64,000 nt of DNA. Source: Prostheceraeus crozeri. Taxonomy: Eukaryota > Platyhelminthes > Polycladida > Euryleptidae. Where the stretch lies: NCBI GenBank assembly GCA_907163375.1, contig CAJQUW010003396.1, positions 248,001 through 312,000 of the forward strand. Reading direction: 5' to 3'. The position numbers and the translations under genes are program-made. Below the pieces are notes generated by a model. It was not told the DNA's origin and searched no databases. It saw only the letters and a list, made by a program, of their open reading frames with translations. Below, one piece after another: positions 23,278 through 35,613 of this stretch (position 1 is its first letter; each line of letters starts with the position of its first letter).

Positions 23278-24037
23278 TTACACTTTTATCACATTATTTG
23301 TAACTGTAATATACTTTCTCTCCTCTTCGTCTTGGCGGTGGCCGATACAGCAAGGATTCTTCCACAATGAAGAGCCATTTAAATACTTAGAGAGCTGTAT
23401 TCCTTCTCCGAAGCCTTCAGCTCCATCAATTACCCAGAAGCAATTCACGCCACGACTGTCGCAATACACCATTGAATAACCATAATGTCGACCTAAAAGC
23501 CAACCGGCAGCCACTGAGTAACCGAAGTATTGTGTTGCCCCATCCCATCTATCTTGTTTAATCTCTATCGGAACAGTTTGTGAAGCGGTTGGTCCAAGAA
23601 ATGTGTTGATTTCACCGACGATGACTCGAGGACGATACCCAGCCCGAAGAATATTTCGTAATATCCAAAAGTCTTTGAAATCTGTATCAACGCTGAGCAA
23701 ATCAAACTTCAGTGGTACTTTATACTTCTTGAAAAGTTGTATGATATTTGACGGATAAATAAGTTCCTTATGTAAATTATACGCTGAATTCTCGTATCCA
23801 CCGTCCATCAAAAGTCCTCTCCAACCATGTAATTCTCGAAGCATCCTTGTATTGCATTCTATACCCGATTCAACACCGAATTCAACATAATACTTGTCTC
23901 TTGCACCGATGTGATTAAATATTGCTTTAATGATTCCATCTTCTTTATTCTGAGAGAAGACTTTTCGTTCATACTGTGCCAAATTCATTACAAAGATGAG
24001 CGTTCTTGTAAGAAGATTCATTCTCTGCACATCAGGC
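23278..24037 (-). CDS. Last exon of an FkbM-type methyltransferase-like gene
   Basis: The open frame (23278-24048) contains YYVEFGVESGIECNTRML, an SAM-binding-like motif I of the FkbM family, then GWRGLLMDGGYEN, FDLLSVDTDFKDFWILR and PRVIVGEIN. Late blocks WDGATQYFGYS and HYGYSMVYCD also resemble invertebrate FkbM/Star-like proteins. A minus-strand splice acceptor (ATTGTCTTGCAG) ends at 24038 and the frame continues into it without an ATG, so this is a downstream exon. The 5' exons must lie further right but were not identified. An internal Met (MNLLTRTLIF) could also start a shorter protein. It is predicted to be an O-methyltransferase or a catalytically inactive relative. The substrate is unknown. 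Confidence 0.78.
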
Positions 24038-24049
24038 CTGCAAGACAAT

Positions 24050-24529
24050 GAAATTATGGGTCAAATAAATGATTTAGATAATTATTCTACTATTATTAAA
24101 ATAACCCGTTTATTCATGCATAACGTATTCGGTAAAGATTTCTTATTGCTGATTGAATATGATGTTCTTTGATAGGTTCTTGCCGGAAATGGCATCGGTA
24201 TGAAAAATTCCATACTGACCCGGTACCGGTCACAGCGGTAAAAAATATTCAGGCCTATTATGACAACCCTATATGCATGTCGAAATGTTGATTGAAACCT
24301 CATCACTGACATAAATCTAGGCATCGCTATAGAATGATGCTATAAGTTGCTATATGAGCTAACAGTTGGCTATATTTACAGGGTTTCCCGTAAATGTATG
24401 AGTGTCATTTTGCCTTGTCCAGTTCTTTCATTACAAAATGCGTTAACGAACAAGAGAACAAGAACGATTGAACGACTTGATTGAACGATTGATTAACATT
24501 GTACATGTAAGAGGTCTGAGCATCCTTGG
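24050..24529. other. Intron or intergenic DNA, no gene seen
   Basis: It lies upstream of the methyltransferase-like exon on the minus strand and is probably intronic. No further exon could be supported. Confidence 0.4.
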
Positions 24530-25396
24530 CATGGAGTAGGGATATATAGGTAGAGTGTCGACTCAAAAAAGTATCTGTATTTCGACAATTTTTACATCAA
24601 ATTTGTACAGTGACAATTTTTATATCAAATGATTCAGTTTTTTGCGGAGATTACGTTCCCGTGGTTAAAAAAATTATTTGAGCACTTTTGGAAAAGGTCA
24701 AAATTATCTTAATTATATACTAACGATATGACTCTCCTATATAAGTAGTATGAAACAAGTTGGATAACAAAAAGGATTGAGTATTTGATAATAAGCATCC
24801 TAACTAAGCGGAAATCAAGCTGATTATCAAGGGAATTTCATGATCTGTATTATGATGAAGGTCTACATGAAAAAGTCGCGATATTTATTATTCGTGCTTT
24901 CGTGGCTGAAATTTCAAGTTTTTAAATCAATTTCCACCGGCATGATCTCATGATTCACAAATTCATGTTTTATTACTTGAATCTGAATAATGATGTGGAA
25001 CCATTTACATCTTTCAAAGTTTAATGAAGTCATTGTCTTTGATGTGATTTTGCTCAGACAGTGGCAGGTTGCCTAGTGATATGATCACGTTTAAGAAAAT
25101 ACTCTTGAGGTTGAGCATGAAAGTAATAGGAACCCATCAAATTGCTAGTTTAGCAAACACTAAATCTCCAAGGCTGTCACGACACGGACGATCTGCAGAA
25201 TAATATCTGCATTACTATCATAATCAGTCAATTCGATCCGTTGCAATTTCTGAAAAATGCAAAAATTTGCATATCTCACATTTTGAAACAGTTCCGAATG
25301 TATCTCCCTTTAGTTCATTTAATAAAATCGAAAGTGTATACATTGAGGATTTAATAAATGCGGAGTTACCACTCTACCTAACATACCCACTCTATG
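24530..25396. mobile_element. hAT-like non-autonomous element, CATAGAG family copy 2
   Basis: The ends CATGGAGTAGGGATATATAG and the inverse CATACCCACTCTATG are flanked by a perfect 8-bp duplication ATCCTTGG (24522-24529 and 25397-25404). It is 867 bp long and in the same orientation as the copy at 16465-17307. The perfect duplication fixes the boundaries of the family. Confidence 0.92.
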
Positions 25397-25439
25397 ATCC
25401 TTGGGTTACATAACAGCTAAAATTGAGCCACCGATTGCT

Positions 25440-26130
25440 GGACACGCAAACTAGAATACTTTGACATTTTTACAAAATACAAGTGACGACATCAGCGATT
25501 TGGTCCATCTTCCATAACTCTCGCCTCACTGGGTTATTTTTCCGAACACGCCTCACTGCGCCCCTGCTGATCTCCCAAACCACTCATTTGTCGAAGGGGT
25601 GTTGAAAGGGGATTCAGAAAACAGCATTATTGTTATTTTTAAGGTCATTCCTAGACTGAGGTGAAGGTCAAATGTCAAAAAAAACACCAATTTTTGACAA
25701 AATTCCATTAGATCACTATTTGAAATGGAAAACGACAACAAAGACTAATAAACCATGCACTAAACGAAAGACCTGATTAGGGTGGTTAATCAAATGATAT
25801 TTATTCATCGTTATGATATAACAAGCTATATAATTCAAGCTATAGTTCAACACGAAAATTCATTTTCTGAAACACTCAGTTGTCTCATACAGATGTAAAT
25901 AATTGTTTTCCCATATCTTATCTGCTAAAAGCAACATGATTCTAAAAATTTTCAAAAATTGCTGTTTAGATGAAGAACTAAAAAGTACAAAAATAATAAA
26001 AATTCATTTTTGAAATTTGAATTTCAAACATGCAGACATAACAAGCAGATAATGTAAAATTCAAAAAATTTGCATTTGTGAATACCTTTATATTGAAAGG
26101 AAGAGTACTTAATTTACGTAATCTCAACTT
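25440..26130 (-). repeat. Dispersed repeat R1, copy 2 (inverted)
   Basis: Its reverse complement aligns with 730-1490 over most of its length, with indels. Coding potential is not evident. Confidence 0.65.
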
Positions 26131-27766
26131 ACTTCACCAAGAATGATACCGCATACATTAGAAGTGAATAATGCCGAAATCAGCCAAAATATTCCTCAAT
26201 GGGCTGAGGCTTAATTGAAACTATAGTACAGTAGATTCAACTCCACATAACTGTGCAATTCATTTAATTCGCTGATTTCATTCCAACCTGTACAAATCTC
26301 TCATTTATAGCGCATACTGAAAGTTCTTCTTAAATTGGCGGCGACGCAGGCCTAAAACTTGGCGAATGTTTTACAACGTAGACAGAGTGTAGGTAGCTCA
26401 TGCAATTCCTCAGATTTAGAATAGAGTAGCTTGCAATTGGTCTATTTTAGACGGAGCAAATTAGGCTTCTATCTTTTGTAAGCTTGCCATCCTTTCGAAG
26501 CACGTATAGACAACATGTAGGCCTAATCTTGATATACAGGATTTTAGCATTCATGTCAGAACTAAGCTTCATGAAGGATCCAGGATTTCACATCTACAAA
26601 TGGTCTTCCTTTGGTCGTCATTTGTTCATAGAGTAGACTGTAGGTAGGCTAATACTTGCAGCATAGCAACTTGGTCAACATGCATCTAATATATTGAAAC
26701 TTCAAGTCTACAGTGCATTTAATCGAATGCAAAGTAACAGATAACGGATACGTCTATGTTATGCATTCAGTAATTTATTGTAGAAACACACCGAGCAAGT
26801 CTATTTTGACAGCTCGTATGATTTGACACATATAAATCAGCTCCAAGGGCTGCCGAATTATGAGCATTCTTTTTTAACCAGGCACAGCAAATTAAATATG
26901 CATAAGCTTCAGTACACTATGCGAATTCCAGTTATCTACTGTATAGGCCTATTGATTGCAGTGGCAAAATAGATAGGAGGCCTACTTCTCTGAGCCCGTT
27001 TATGATTGAAAATATTTTCATGAGAAGAAAATGAAGATATCTAGGAATCTTTAGGAAAAAAATTCTTAGGAATATTTGGTAAAAGCAGAATGATGAAGCC
27101 TTTGAAGAACCGGACCGAGCATGCACCGGTACCGGCCCGACCGGTATGCCAGTATACCTGCATTACCTCTGGTCCTTACAGGCGAACACTTCCCTTGATG
27201 AAAGAGATTTTGATCAACAGTTCGTCTATTTATTAAAATCGGTAGGTAACTTTAATTGTCGTTGAACACATTTTTCACTTAGTGATTTCATTACAGTGTC
27301 CCTTAATGATGATGCGTATAGATCTACAGAGGCTGCAGTCTACTAAGTTTTGACTACAGTTTAATCGCGTCACCGTTTCGGAGCCGGTCCTCCCAAATTT
27401 CGGGATTGTCGGAAACTGTTCCCTGAGAATCAGCACCAATTCTGGTACCGTTACCAAATTGCCTTATACCAGAATTTAGATTATAGACCAAGTTTAAGAC
27501 AAAAATGAAATAAATGCATTATTGTGTGAGCGTATATTCAGAAGCTGTCAATCGTACTACTCGGCCACCAAAGATGCATCTCTCCAAATTGCAACAGGCT
27601 CACCACACGCTACTGTCGCCTTGTTGGCGAAAGCAATATCTAACTGCGAGAATGATGTAAAACTTTTCAACTTCAGCGTTCCGTCATATAGTTTTGAGAC
27701 TGATCTGAAGAGAGACAAGTGAGGTTTAGTCTTTTAACTATCAATTTCCTTTGAAATATTTACTGA
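26131..27766. other. No gene recognised
   Basis: Only short frames are seen. A patch rich in ACCGGTACCGG at 27105-27150 may be the end of another hAT-like element, but no partner end was found. Confidence 0.4.
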
Positions 27767-28707
27767 CTACAAATTAGGGTTCGCAATACCGGACCACTTT
27801 TGCAAAACCGTTATTTCGGTATTTGAATAATGATAAAACAGGTATTACCATTGATAAAATGGAAACACGAGAAGCTATCTGTAACATATATATTTTCATC
27901 GAACAAATCTTGTTGAAGGTGACGAATGTACTAGGTTTATGAGCACGTTATGTTACAGTCGTCAATGACGAAGATTTTCTTTCTTATAAATGTTCCAACG
28001 AATGAACCACAAAGCATCTAGTGTTTTGTATGGCATCCGGTTGGGAAGCTAAGCCAATAGTGGGAAACAGTCTCCGCTTCCAATGAAGTCGGTGGAATGT
28101 TGAGAGGACAATCGCAAAAGCTGAAGATGAAATTCGAACTTACTACCTAATCTGCATATGAAATTTCATTTGATATGACTGAACTGAAATCAACACCGCC
28201 ATCTTCCGATCAATTTCTGTGCAACGTTTCTGAAATTGCTTTTTCCCATTCTCTGCTTCTTCAGAAGATTGACGATCGATTGGAAATCTATCATTCAGCA
28301 TTCGAAACAGCATGTCTTCACAACAATTCTCTCGTCGAGCATGGATTACGGGCTGTGAAGATATTGAAACATTACCCGCTGATTTGTGTAGTGATCTTGA
28401 AGTATTCTCGGCTCGATAACTCTTTTCATTTCCTCAGATTATTTGTTCAGCAAAATTACACTAGGCCCTATAGAAACACAGCAGAAAATAACCGTAAATA
28501 ACCGAAAATATTTGGAAATTTTTTCTAGCGCTGGGGCGAGGTGGTCGTCTCTGCAGCCGTCTCGCACTATGCGCTCTGCAGCTACTGTATTTTGCTTCCC
28601 TATACACGACTGATACATCTTCTCATCGTTTACTTTGCATGTTCATGGTCTATTAGTCAATAGCTTTATTTCGGGACTGCTTATACTAGATCCCGTCGTA
28701 TACTCCT

Positions 28708-31700
28708 GTGGTCTATGATCACATCATCACCTTAACAACTGCGTACATGTGTTCCCCTCGCATCGCGTATTCTCGCACTCAATTACTACAGCTTCGTCCG
28801 CGCGCCTCTCATCTCCCTTGCTTTATCAAAAGACGGCTGTGGTTCCTCCGCCTTCTCCCCAAGGCCACGCCTTCTCGCTCTCGCCAACCTCTGTGCTATT
28901 CTGTCCCGCTGCGCGACTCTCAACGTTCTCTTCAGCATTTTCCCAATGATGTTCCCCATTGCCATGTGCAGCTCTCGCCTACTATCCATCGACCAGCTGG
29001 GCGCCTCATACCTAAGCATCTGCCAGTGCCTGTGACCAAGGTTGTGACGTCATGTCATTCTCCCGCAAGACAGGATTTCCCTCCGTGCCGAACTCCATGT
29101 AATCTCCCGTCGGCGACCATCGATGATGTGCAGCAAATCCCAGTTCGTATCGCTCATCGGCGTCATCACCATGGTGACAGGATTTTCCATGCCGAGGGGC
29201 GGAATTCCCGTGTTTTTGGAAGAGTATCCGATCATCGTTTCCTTGTGAAATGTCGTCCGATTGTCAAGCGATCCCCTCATCGTTTAAATCGTCAACCCAA
29301 TTTGCTGGTGATGAATTCCCGGTCTCTGTTCAATAAATTTGAAGACTTCACTGTGATGGTTGATCAGCATCTACCAGACGCTTGTGTAATAACTAAATCT
29401 TGGTTCAATGATGCGATCGCTGATAATTCCGTCTCCCTATGCAACTATAATCTCTTTCGCTATGATCGTCCTAATGGTGCAGGTGGTGGAGTAGCATGCT
29501 ACATTCATTCAAGCTACTCGGTTACAGTCCTGGATATTCATTCCATTATAACACCCACCAATTCAGCTACTGAATTATTGTGCCTATATATCAAAGAAAT
29601 GAATCTTTCATTGATTTGCATCTATCATCCTTATTGGAATAATGCCTCAGCCCACCAAGAAGCGATTACTTCCCTTACTGAAATCGCTGATCATTTTCAT
29701 GTTACCTACGGTGGTAACATTCGCATGGTAGTTACGGGCGATTTTAACGACTTGAGAGGACATTATGATTTGATAAGTGATTTGATTTCTCTGACTCCAA
29801 TCGTAACCTTCCCAACTAGAGGCAATCATACTCTGGACCAGCTGTTTGTGAACTTTAGTGAAAATCAAGCTGCCTTATGTCTACCTCCGTTGGGTAGCTC
29901 TGATCACAACGTGGTTAAGTGGTTTTCGTCAACTCATGTCCCTTCTACAGTCACTAAGAAGAAAATTCGCAAATATACAAAGGCCAACTTTGCTTTGTTT
30001 GCCACGTACCTGACTTCAACTAATTGGCTAGCCCTTGTTGCATCGTGCCCCACAATTAATGATGCGAAAAACTTGCTCCATAAGTCTCTGTTTGAGCTGT
30101 TTGATTATTGCTTCCCAGAGAAAACGATAAGGATTCGTTCAAGTGATCCTGTATGGTGCAAGCCTTCATTGAAGCGTCTTATAGATGATCGTGATCGCGC
30201 TTTTCACAAGCGCCACTGGGAGAAATACTATCGCTTAAAGGATGAAGTTTCCACTCAAAGCAAATTTCTACGAGAGTCATACTTGAGTGAAGCAGTCGAG
30301 TCTGGTAATATGAGAAGACTCTGGAGCTCAGTGAAAACCGTATCTCGCTTCACCAAGCATGCCAATTCCGATATGTTCTCTGTTGATGAATTCTGCTCGT
30401 ATTTCTCCTCAACCTACGACGCATCCTCATCGTTTGACTACGTTGCTGATTCGAGTGTTTGTGATCCTATCTTGTTCACCTGTTCGGAAGTCGAAGCGGA
30501 ATTAGCTCGAATCTCAAAGTGCTCCTGTGGTCCTGATGGTATTTCATCTTGGATCTTCCGAGACTTTTCAGCATTTCTAGCTCCGGTTATTACAATGATT
30601 TTCAACTGGTCTCTCCAAATTGGAGTGATTCCAATTGCATTCAAGGAAGCAAACGTTTATCCCGTTCCAAAGTGCAACAAGCCTAATTCACTTGCTGACT
30701 TTCGTCCAATATCCATTCTATCTACGATGTCGAAAGTGTTTGAGCGTCTGGTATCCAAGAACCTGATTATCCCCTTCATCAGGGACTCGGTCAGTAAGTC
30801 TCAATTCGCCTTCATTCCTCGCTCGGGCTCGGGTACGTCTTGTGCTCTAGTCTCAGTTCAGCATGAAATTTTGAGATATCTTGATCCCTCATCAGGCGCA
30901 GTGAGGCTATTATCAGTGGACATGTCCAAGGTATTTGATAGACTTAACCATGATGTCATCATTCGTGCATGTAAAACTTTTCCCGTCCCATCGTTTGTTG
31001 TAAATTGGATTGTTGATTTTTTGAAAGAACGCCGTCAACGTATTTCCATTAATGGCGAATGCTCTAACTGGATGTCTCTTCCCAATGGCGTTCCCCAAGG
31101 AAGCGTCATTGGACCCGTATTATTTGCCTTGTCCACTGACAGTCTAACCCCGGTGTGCTCGAATTCATCTGTCATACAATATGCTGATGATATTCTATTA
31201 CTCCATTTTCTCAGAAATTCTGGTGATGATGATTTGTAGCTAGAGTGTGACAACATTATCAACTGGGCTAATTCTATTTCTCTGGAAATAAACTTTTCAA
31301 AATGTTTTGTTACGGATATCATAACTAAATCGTCTTTGGTAACAAACCCAGTGCGTCTCGGTGACACGATTGTTAGGAAAGTCAATTCTTTTTCTTACCT
31401 TGGTGTTATTTTTTCTGATGACCTGAAGTGGACTTTGCACTTTCAATGCATTGTGAGGAAGGCTTCACAGCGCATTTTATTATTCGCAATCTGCGTCGTG
31501 CAGGCTGTTCTGCAGCATTAATGATGAAATGTTACAAGGCTTTTATACGTTCCATCATGACTTATGCCTATGCATGCTTCTGCAATGCACCCCAGTACTT
31601 GTTGAATGACCTATTGCGTATTGAACGTCGCGTATATCTCATTATTGGCCTGTCCCATTCTGTGAACTCTTCGCTTATTCAATCTGCGAACTGTACCTGT

Positions 31701-31862
31701 GAGAAATTGTTTGACACTATAAGTTCAGATCCATCCCACCCCCTCAGAGATTTGTTTTTGATCCGCCCAGTGAGGGAGATGTCTTCACGCAGTTGCTCGG
31801 TCTTGTGTCCACCTCTCGCTAGAACAATACGCTTCAGCAGACCTTTTATCAGATTTTGTAAA
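28708..31862 (+). pseudogene. CR1-like ORF2: AP endonuclease plus reverse transcriptase, with two breaks
   Basis: The first 843 codons (28708-31239) are open. The apurinic-endonuclease-like domain begins near residue 195 (LLVMNSRSLFNKFEDF) and includes VVTGDFND and the terminal LGSSDHNVV. The position where the family has a catalytic Glu (T-E-[ST]-W) reads ITKSWF, so the Glu is a Lys here. The RT domain has FRPISILSTMSKVFERLV, LLSVDMSKVFDRLNHD, GVPQGSVIGPVLF and YADD. A TAG at 31237-31239 interrupts the thumb region. The frame continues to about 31480, then shifts, and the C-terminal part (RNLRRAGCSAALMMKCY) is in another frame to about 31862. Upstream codons are Arg/Pro-rich and may be an N-terminal extension. 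The copy is recent-looking but not functional. Confidence 0.9.
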
Positions 31863-32004
31863 TAAGCTTTCTTGTCCTTCCTTTTTATGTACCTCATTAA
31901 CCATTGACTTCTCATTCTGTGTATTAATGTATATTGACATCGATGTTACTGTTACTGTTCTATTGTAAGTGTCCACCGAATCATTGTAGTGGAACAATAA
32001 ACGA

Positions 32005-32008
<4 letters not shown>

Positions 32009-32037
<29 letters not shown>

Positions 32038-32038
32038 A
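32009..32038 (+). repeat. (TTAC)n simple repeat
   Basis: About eight TTAC units, probably the 3' tail of the CR1-like element. Confidence 0.9.
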
Positions 32039-32364
32039 AATCGTAAAACCGGCTTTCGGTATTTCTGAAAAATAGAAAATACAGGTAAAATACCGGTATT
32101 GCGACCCCTGCTGCAAAATCAACCTAGGTAGAATGGGGACGGCGTTTCTCAGCAACTGTTAGTTTCTGTCAAAGGATATGATCAAGACTGTAAAGGTGCT
32201 GGATCGTTGAATACATTTGTGTTCTCAAAACGAAGCTTCTTCTGATGAGCGATGATTGTGTGCACCGGCTCATGCAAATTGGAATCGGTACCGAAACCGG
32301 TTCTTTGATATTCGGGAACATGTTAAACACTGTTTATGACTCAGCAATTGCATTAATCCATTAC

Positions 32365-32474
32365 CATGCACTCAGAGGTAAGATGGTGTGATACTTTTCT
32401 TCCGGATGCCCTTTCTGTCAGTTCCTAAGAAACTTTCAGGGCTTGATCTCTTGACCTAAAGATCACTAGGATGA
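32365..32474 (-). repeat. tRNA-derived SINE-like copy 2
   Basis: The minus strand reads CCTAGTGATCTTTAGGTCAA, GAGATCAAGCCCTGAAAGTT, then GAAAGGGCATCCGGAAGAAA. It aligns with the copy at 10945-11052 throughout. Confidence 0.6.
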
Positions 32475-33017
32475 AGATAAGATAAGCAATTTATTCTTCA
32501 AAAATTGACATTCATCAATTCTACAGAAAACGCGATCCATGGCCCCGGGATCTGAGGTGCTTGCAGGATTGCGTAAAGAAAAGAGTTCATTAATCAACTA
32601 TAAAGAAAATTTTCTGATTTCTATATTGCTTTAAAACCCTGAAAAGGTGGTGCACAGCACATTGAGTACGCAATAAGTTCCAAAAAGGAAAAACACGATA
32701 CAAAAATAATTGCGCAATGTCTTTGTGTGAGGCAGGAATTTTGGCAGAACTTGGCATGGATTGTTGGCACAACTTCTAGAAGAGTATGGGGTATGAAGTG
32801 AAGTAAAATATTTCCAAAAATCGGTTTCAATTGTGCTATAGTACGTGGACATGCTATATGAACCACTAAGACACGGATATCGCTTACTGAAAGCAGGCAG
32901 CTTATAGGGAGGTTATTCGTTTGCATAATTTTCTGTAATTTTTTAATTTGATTCAACTCGCACTTGTGCAATCGATGTTAGTCTGTAAACATGTCAGGTT
33001 TACAGTTTAACATTCTG
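32475..33017. other. No gene recognised
   Basis: Short overlapping frames only. Confidence 0.45.
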
Positions 33018-33642
33018 TCAAACAAATATCCACATACCATTCACATGGGATGGGATGATCCCTGTTGTAACGAGAAAGGAGTTTGCAAGGACAATCCGCC
33101 AGAACTCACCAACTCCGATCAGCGTTTCCGTGTGGTTGATGACAATACGAAGGCCTTCGTTCAGCACCAGCGCTGATTCAAAGACATCATTCATGACGAC
33201 AGATTTGTCCTTCATATGTTGTTTCGCACGTGAATGTGGACACATCCTCTCACTCCATGCCTTGATTAATTGATTAGCGTTCAAGGGTTCATGATGGCGT
33301 TCTTTCATGATCACACAGTTCACGACATTTTGGTCGAAGATGATAGATACATGCAAAGTCATTCGTGGACAGTTTCTCGTCCGTCTTCAGTGGCACATGC
33401 ACATAGTTTATGTAGCCGAGTAGTCTCGCAAATTTGACAGAAAGACTTATGATCAGGCCATCCAGCTGGGTGGTAAACTGCAGAGCATTTGCAAGTTTCG
33501 TGACCACCTGCCACCTGAATGCCAGTTCTAATGTTGTCTCCATCATCAAGTCATAGAAGGAGCGCAAGCCACGATCCATTTCCTCTACGGTATTCTTCTT
33601 CGTGATGTAGGGGAACCGTTGCCAGCTGTAGCCTAGTCCCAT
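33018..33642 (-). pseudogene. Unrecognised protein fragment, frame-shifted
   Basis: Two minus-strand frames, 33642-33289 and 33362-33018, overlap by about 70 bp. Read one after the other they look like one protein of about 200 residues with a frameshift near 33350. The first has FYDLMMETTLELAFRWQVVT and LLGYINYVHVPLKT. The second has VLNEGLRIVINHTETLIGVG and FWRIVLANSFLVTTG. I do not recognise the family. It could be a host exon pair or a decayed transposon gene next to the Tc1 element. Confidence 0.35.
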
Positions 33643-33840
33643 TTCCGGTGTTTCAACACCTCATGCTTCACTGGGAAACGCTATTGACTAACTTCTGTAG
33701 CTTCTGAAGCCAGGTAACAGTGATGCACGTTCTTCATTTTGGTCACCAATGTCACTATCGTAGAAAATAGAATTCCACACCAACTTCCCGGTCGGCACCA
33801 CCATCAGAGCTCAGTTGGATGTGGTCAGTTAGTGCAACTA

Positions 33841-35483
33841 AGGGGTGTTCGTTAACTTCGACGCGGTTTTTAGATAATTATTTCAAAGTTTCTAACTCCC
33901 TGAAGTTTTCCCCTATGAATGAAATATACTTCCCAGACTGTGTCTTTCGTATGTGACCCCTACTAGCGAAATAAAGGCAAAATGATCAGGTAGAATTTCT
34001 TTTAAACAAAAACTCTACTTTAAAGTTTTGTTTAAAGTTAGTTTAAAGTTTAAAACTTTGCTTTATTCACTATCATATTCCTGAGATTCAATTTCCGTCA
34101 GGAGAAGTTCACTATCTTCTGTGAAGGAATCACTAGAATCCTGCGGATCACAAATGCTGCACCTGCACCGATGCTGTGAGGTTTTGCATCGCCCAGACGG
34201 ATGAATTTTTGTGCCATTATTGTTGGCAATCTGATGAAGTCTGGCCGGAATCTCATGGATAAGTCGCACTCACAACTCCACGGAGACATTGTCTCACGCA
34301 GACTGAATCCTTTCTTTCCACTCATCATCAGACCCAGGTAATGGCCAATCATTGAAGATGACGTTAACCAGATGGCGCCATATTCGTTCAATTGGCCATA
34401 AGTCATCCATCTGAAGGGACAAACCATTCATGCTCCTTCTCACGAAGACGTGTCCGAAAAAAGTTCGGAAAATGCTGCTCTTTAAACTTCACGCTTTCTT
34501 CAGCTGTGTGTGGACGAGCCCAGTCATCTTCGAATATCATGATGTTCCATTGAGGGAATAACTGCTTGAAGTTGTCCGTGTTGTCCATCAGAAGAGCTCT
34601 GTATGAATTGCCATCCACCGAGTGTGAGAGGAAAACAAGATTAGAGAGCCCATTGACCGACAGACCTCCACAGACATGCCATCTTCTTGCATACTGTTCT
34701 TTATCCATCGGTGGAACCTCAGAGGCCCTATGGGCTCGCAGACGCTTGTTTTGTCGGTTCACACCTCCTGAGTCCAGCTCCCACATCTTCTCATCATGGA
34801 AGAGGCATCTTTCCCAGAACTCTATGGGTTCGTCCTTAAAGCGATCAGCAAAGGCCAAACGATTTTCAATGTGAAACGTTTTTAAGGCGCCCACATATCT
34901 GTAGCGAAGAGATTTCAAACCATTTCGCTTAAACTCATTTGAGATTGTTGACCTGCTGATGGTCTGATCGCGCTGCTCTTTGACTAATCTTTGAATGGTG
35001 GAGATCGAATATTGTTGATTCTCGATGATGATGTTCTTCGTTTCTGGTGATCGCGATGGTCTTCCTCCACCTTTTCCCCTTCTGTCCACAATCTCTTCCA
35101 ACTCCTTGTTCCACATGTTTCTTATTCCACCTTCCGTAACATTCCAACCATCAATCTGAAGCAGGTTTTTCTTTATGATTAAAGCTGACATCCCTTGCGG
35201 TCGATAGTGGTGTACCAATACATGAACAACAGTCCTTTCAGTAGCCGAAATCGTGATCGAGGTGATGTTGGTGTAGGAAACGGCATCGCGTGAATGACAG
35301 CAGATAGACATGATTCATTTGATTAAAAATTAGATATCTATGGTAGCGATATTGATCGCTAACTCGATGATGACGACGAGACTTGACATCAATGGCATAG
35401 TTTTCATTCAAGCCTTTGCAATAGACACTTAGACGCTGAAAAATAATGTCTCGAAATCCGCGTCGAAGTTAACGAACACCCCT
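33841..35483 (-). mobile_element. Tc1/mariner-type DNA transposon
   Basis: Both ends carry AGGGGTGTTCGTTAACTTCG followed by ACGCGG (26 bp identical in inverted orientation), with weaker similarity further in. TA dinucleotides flank the element at 33839-33840 and 35484-35485. A broken transposase gene lies on the minus strand. Confidence 0.95.
34063..35311 (-). pseudogene. Tc1/mariner transposase, C-terminus frame-shifted
   Basis: A 302-codon frame (35311-34403) carries an N-terminal helix-turn-helix region (TISATERTVVHVLVHHYRPQ), a GRPSRSPET linker, a second HTH block (STIQRLVKE) and most of the catalytic domain. The first catalytic Asp is in CLFHDEKMWELDSGG and the second in IMIFEDDWARPHTAEESVK. 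The stop at 34403-34405 falls where the third acidic residue region should be (after HEWFVPSDG). Recognisable C-terminal sequence continues in other frames down to 34063. The copy is therefore probably inactive. Its length and organisation otherwise match Tc1-group transposases of about 340 residues. Confidence 0.88.
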
Positions 35484-35613
35484 TATGTATCGCGAGGTGC
35501 TGTTATTTGGGTACTTATCCGTTGAAACATTACTTGGTAGGTGTAGTTTGAATGCACCAATAGTTTTCATGACGTTTTTATCATCTTTAACATGAATTTG
35601 GCTAACCTACCAG

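Larger units (their letters stand above)
28530..32038 (+). mobile_element. CR1/Jockey-type non-LTR retrotransposon, nearly full ORF2
   Basis: A GC-richer 5' leader begins about 28530. It is followed by ORF2 (endonuclease plus reverse transcriptase), a 3' UTR and a (TTAC)n tail of about eight units ending at 32038. The element sits inside a hAT relic. The exact 5' boundary and target duplication were not resolved. Confidence 0.85.
27775..32110. mobile_element. hAT-like element interrupted by a CR1-like retrotransposon
   Basis: The left end TAGGGTTCGCAATACCGG pairs with the right end CCGGTATTGCGACCCCTG. Further inside, ACCGTTATTTCGGTATT matches AAATACCGAAAGCC of the other end. The flanks CTACAAAT (27767-27774) and CTGCAAAA (32111-32118) agree at 6/8. 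About 730 bp of the element's interior precedes the retrotransposon, including an unrecognised 108-codon frame at 28175-28501. This interior may be the host element's own decayed sequence. Confidence 0.75.

Noticed and set aside
28749-29280. Short frames overlapping the start of the CR1-like ORF2
   Set aside because: They are antisense or out-of-frame shadows of the GC-richer ORF2 start.
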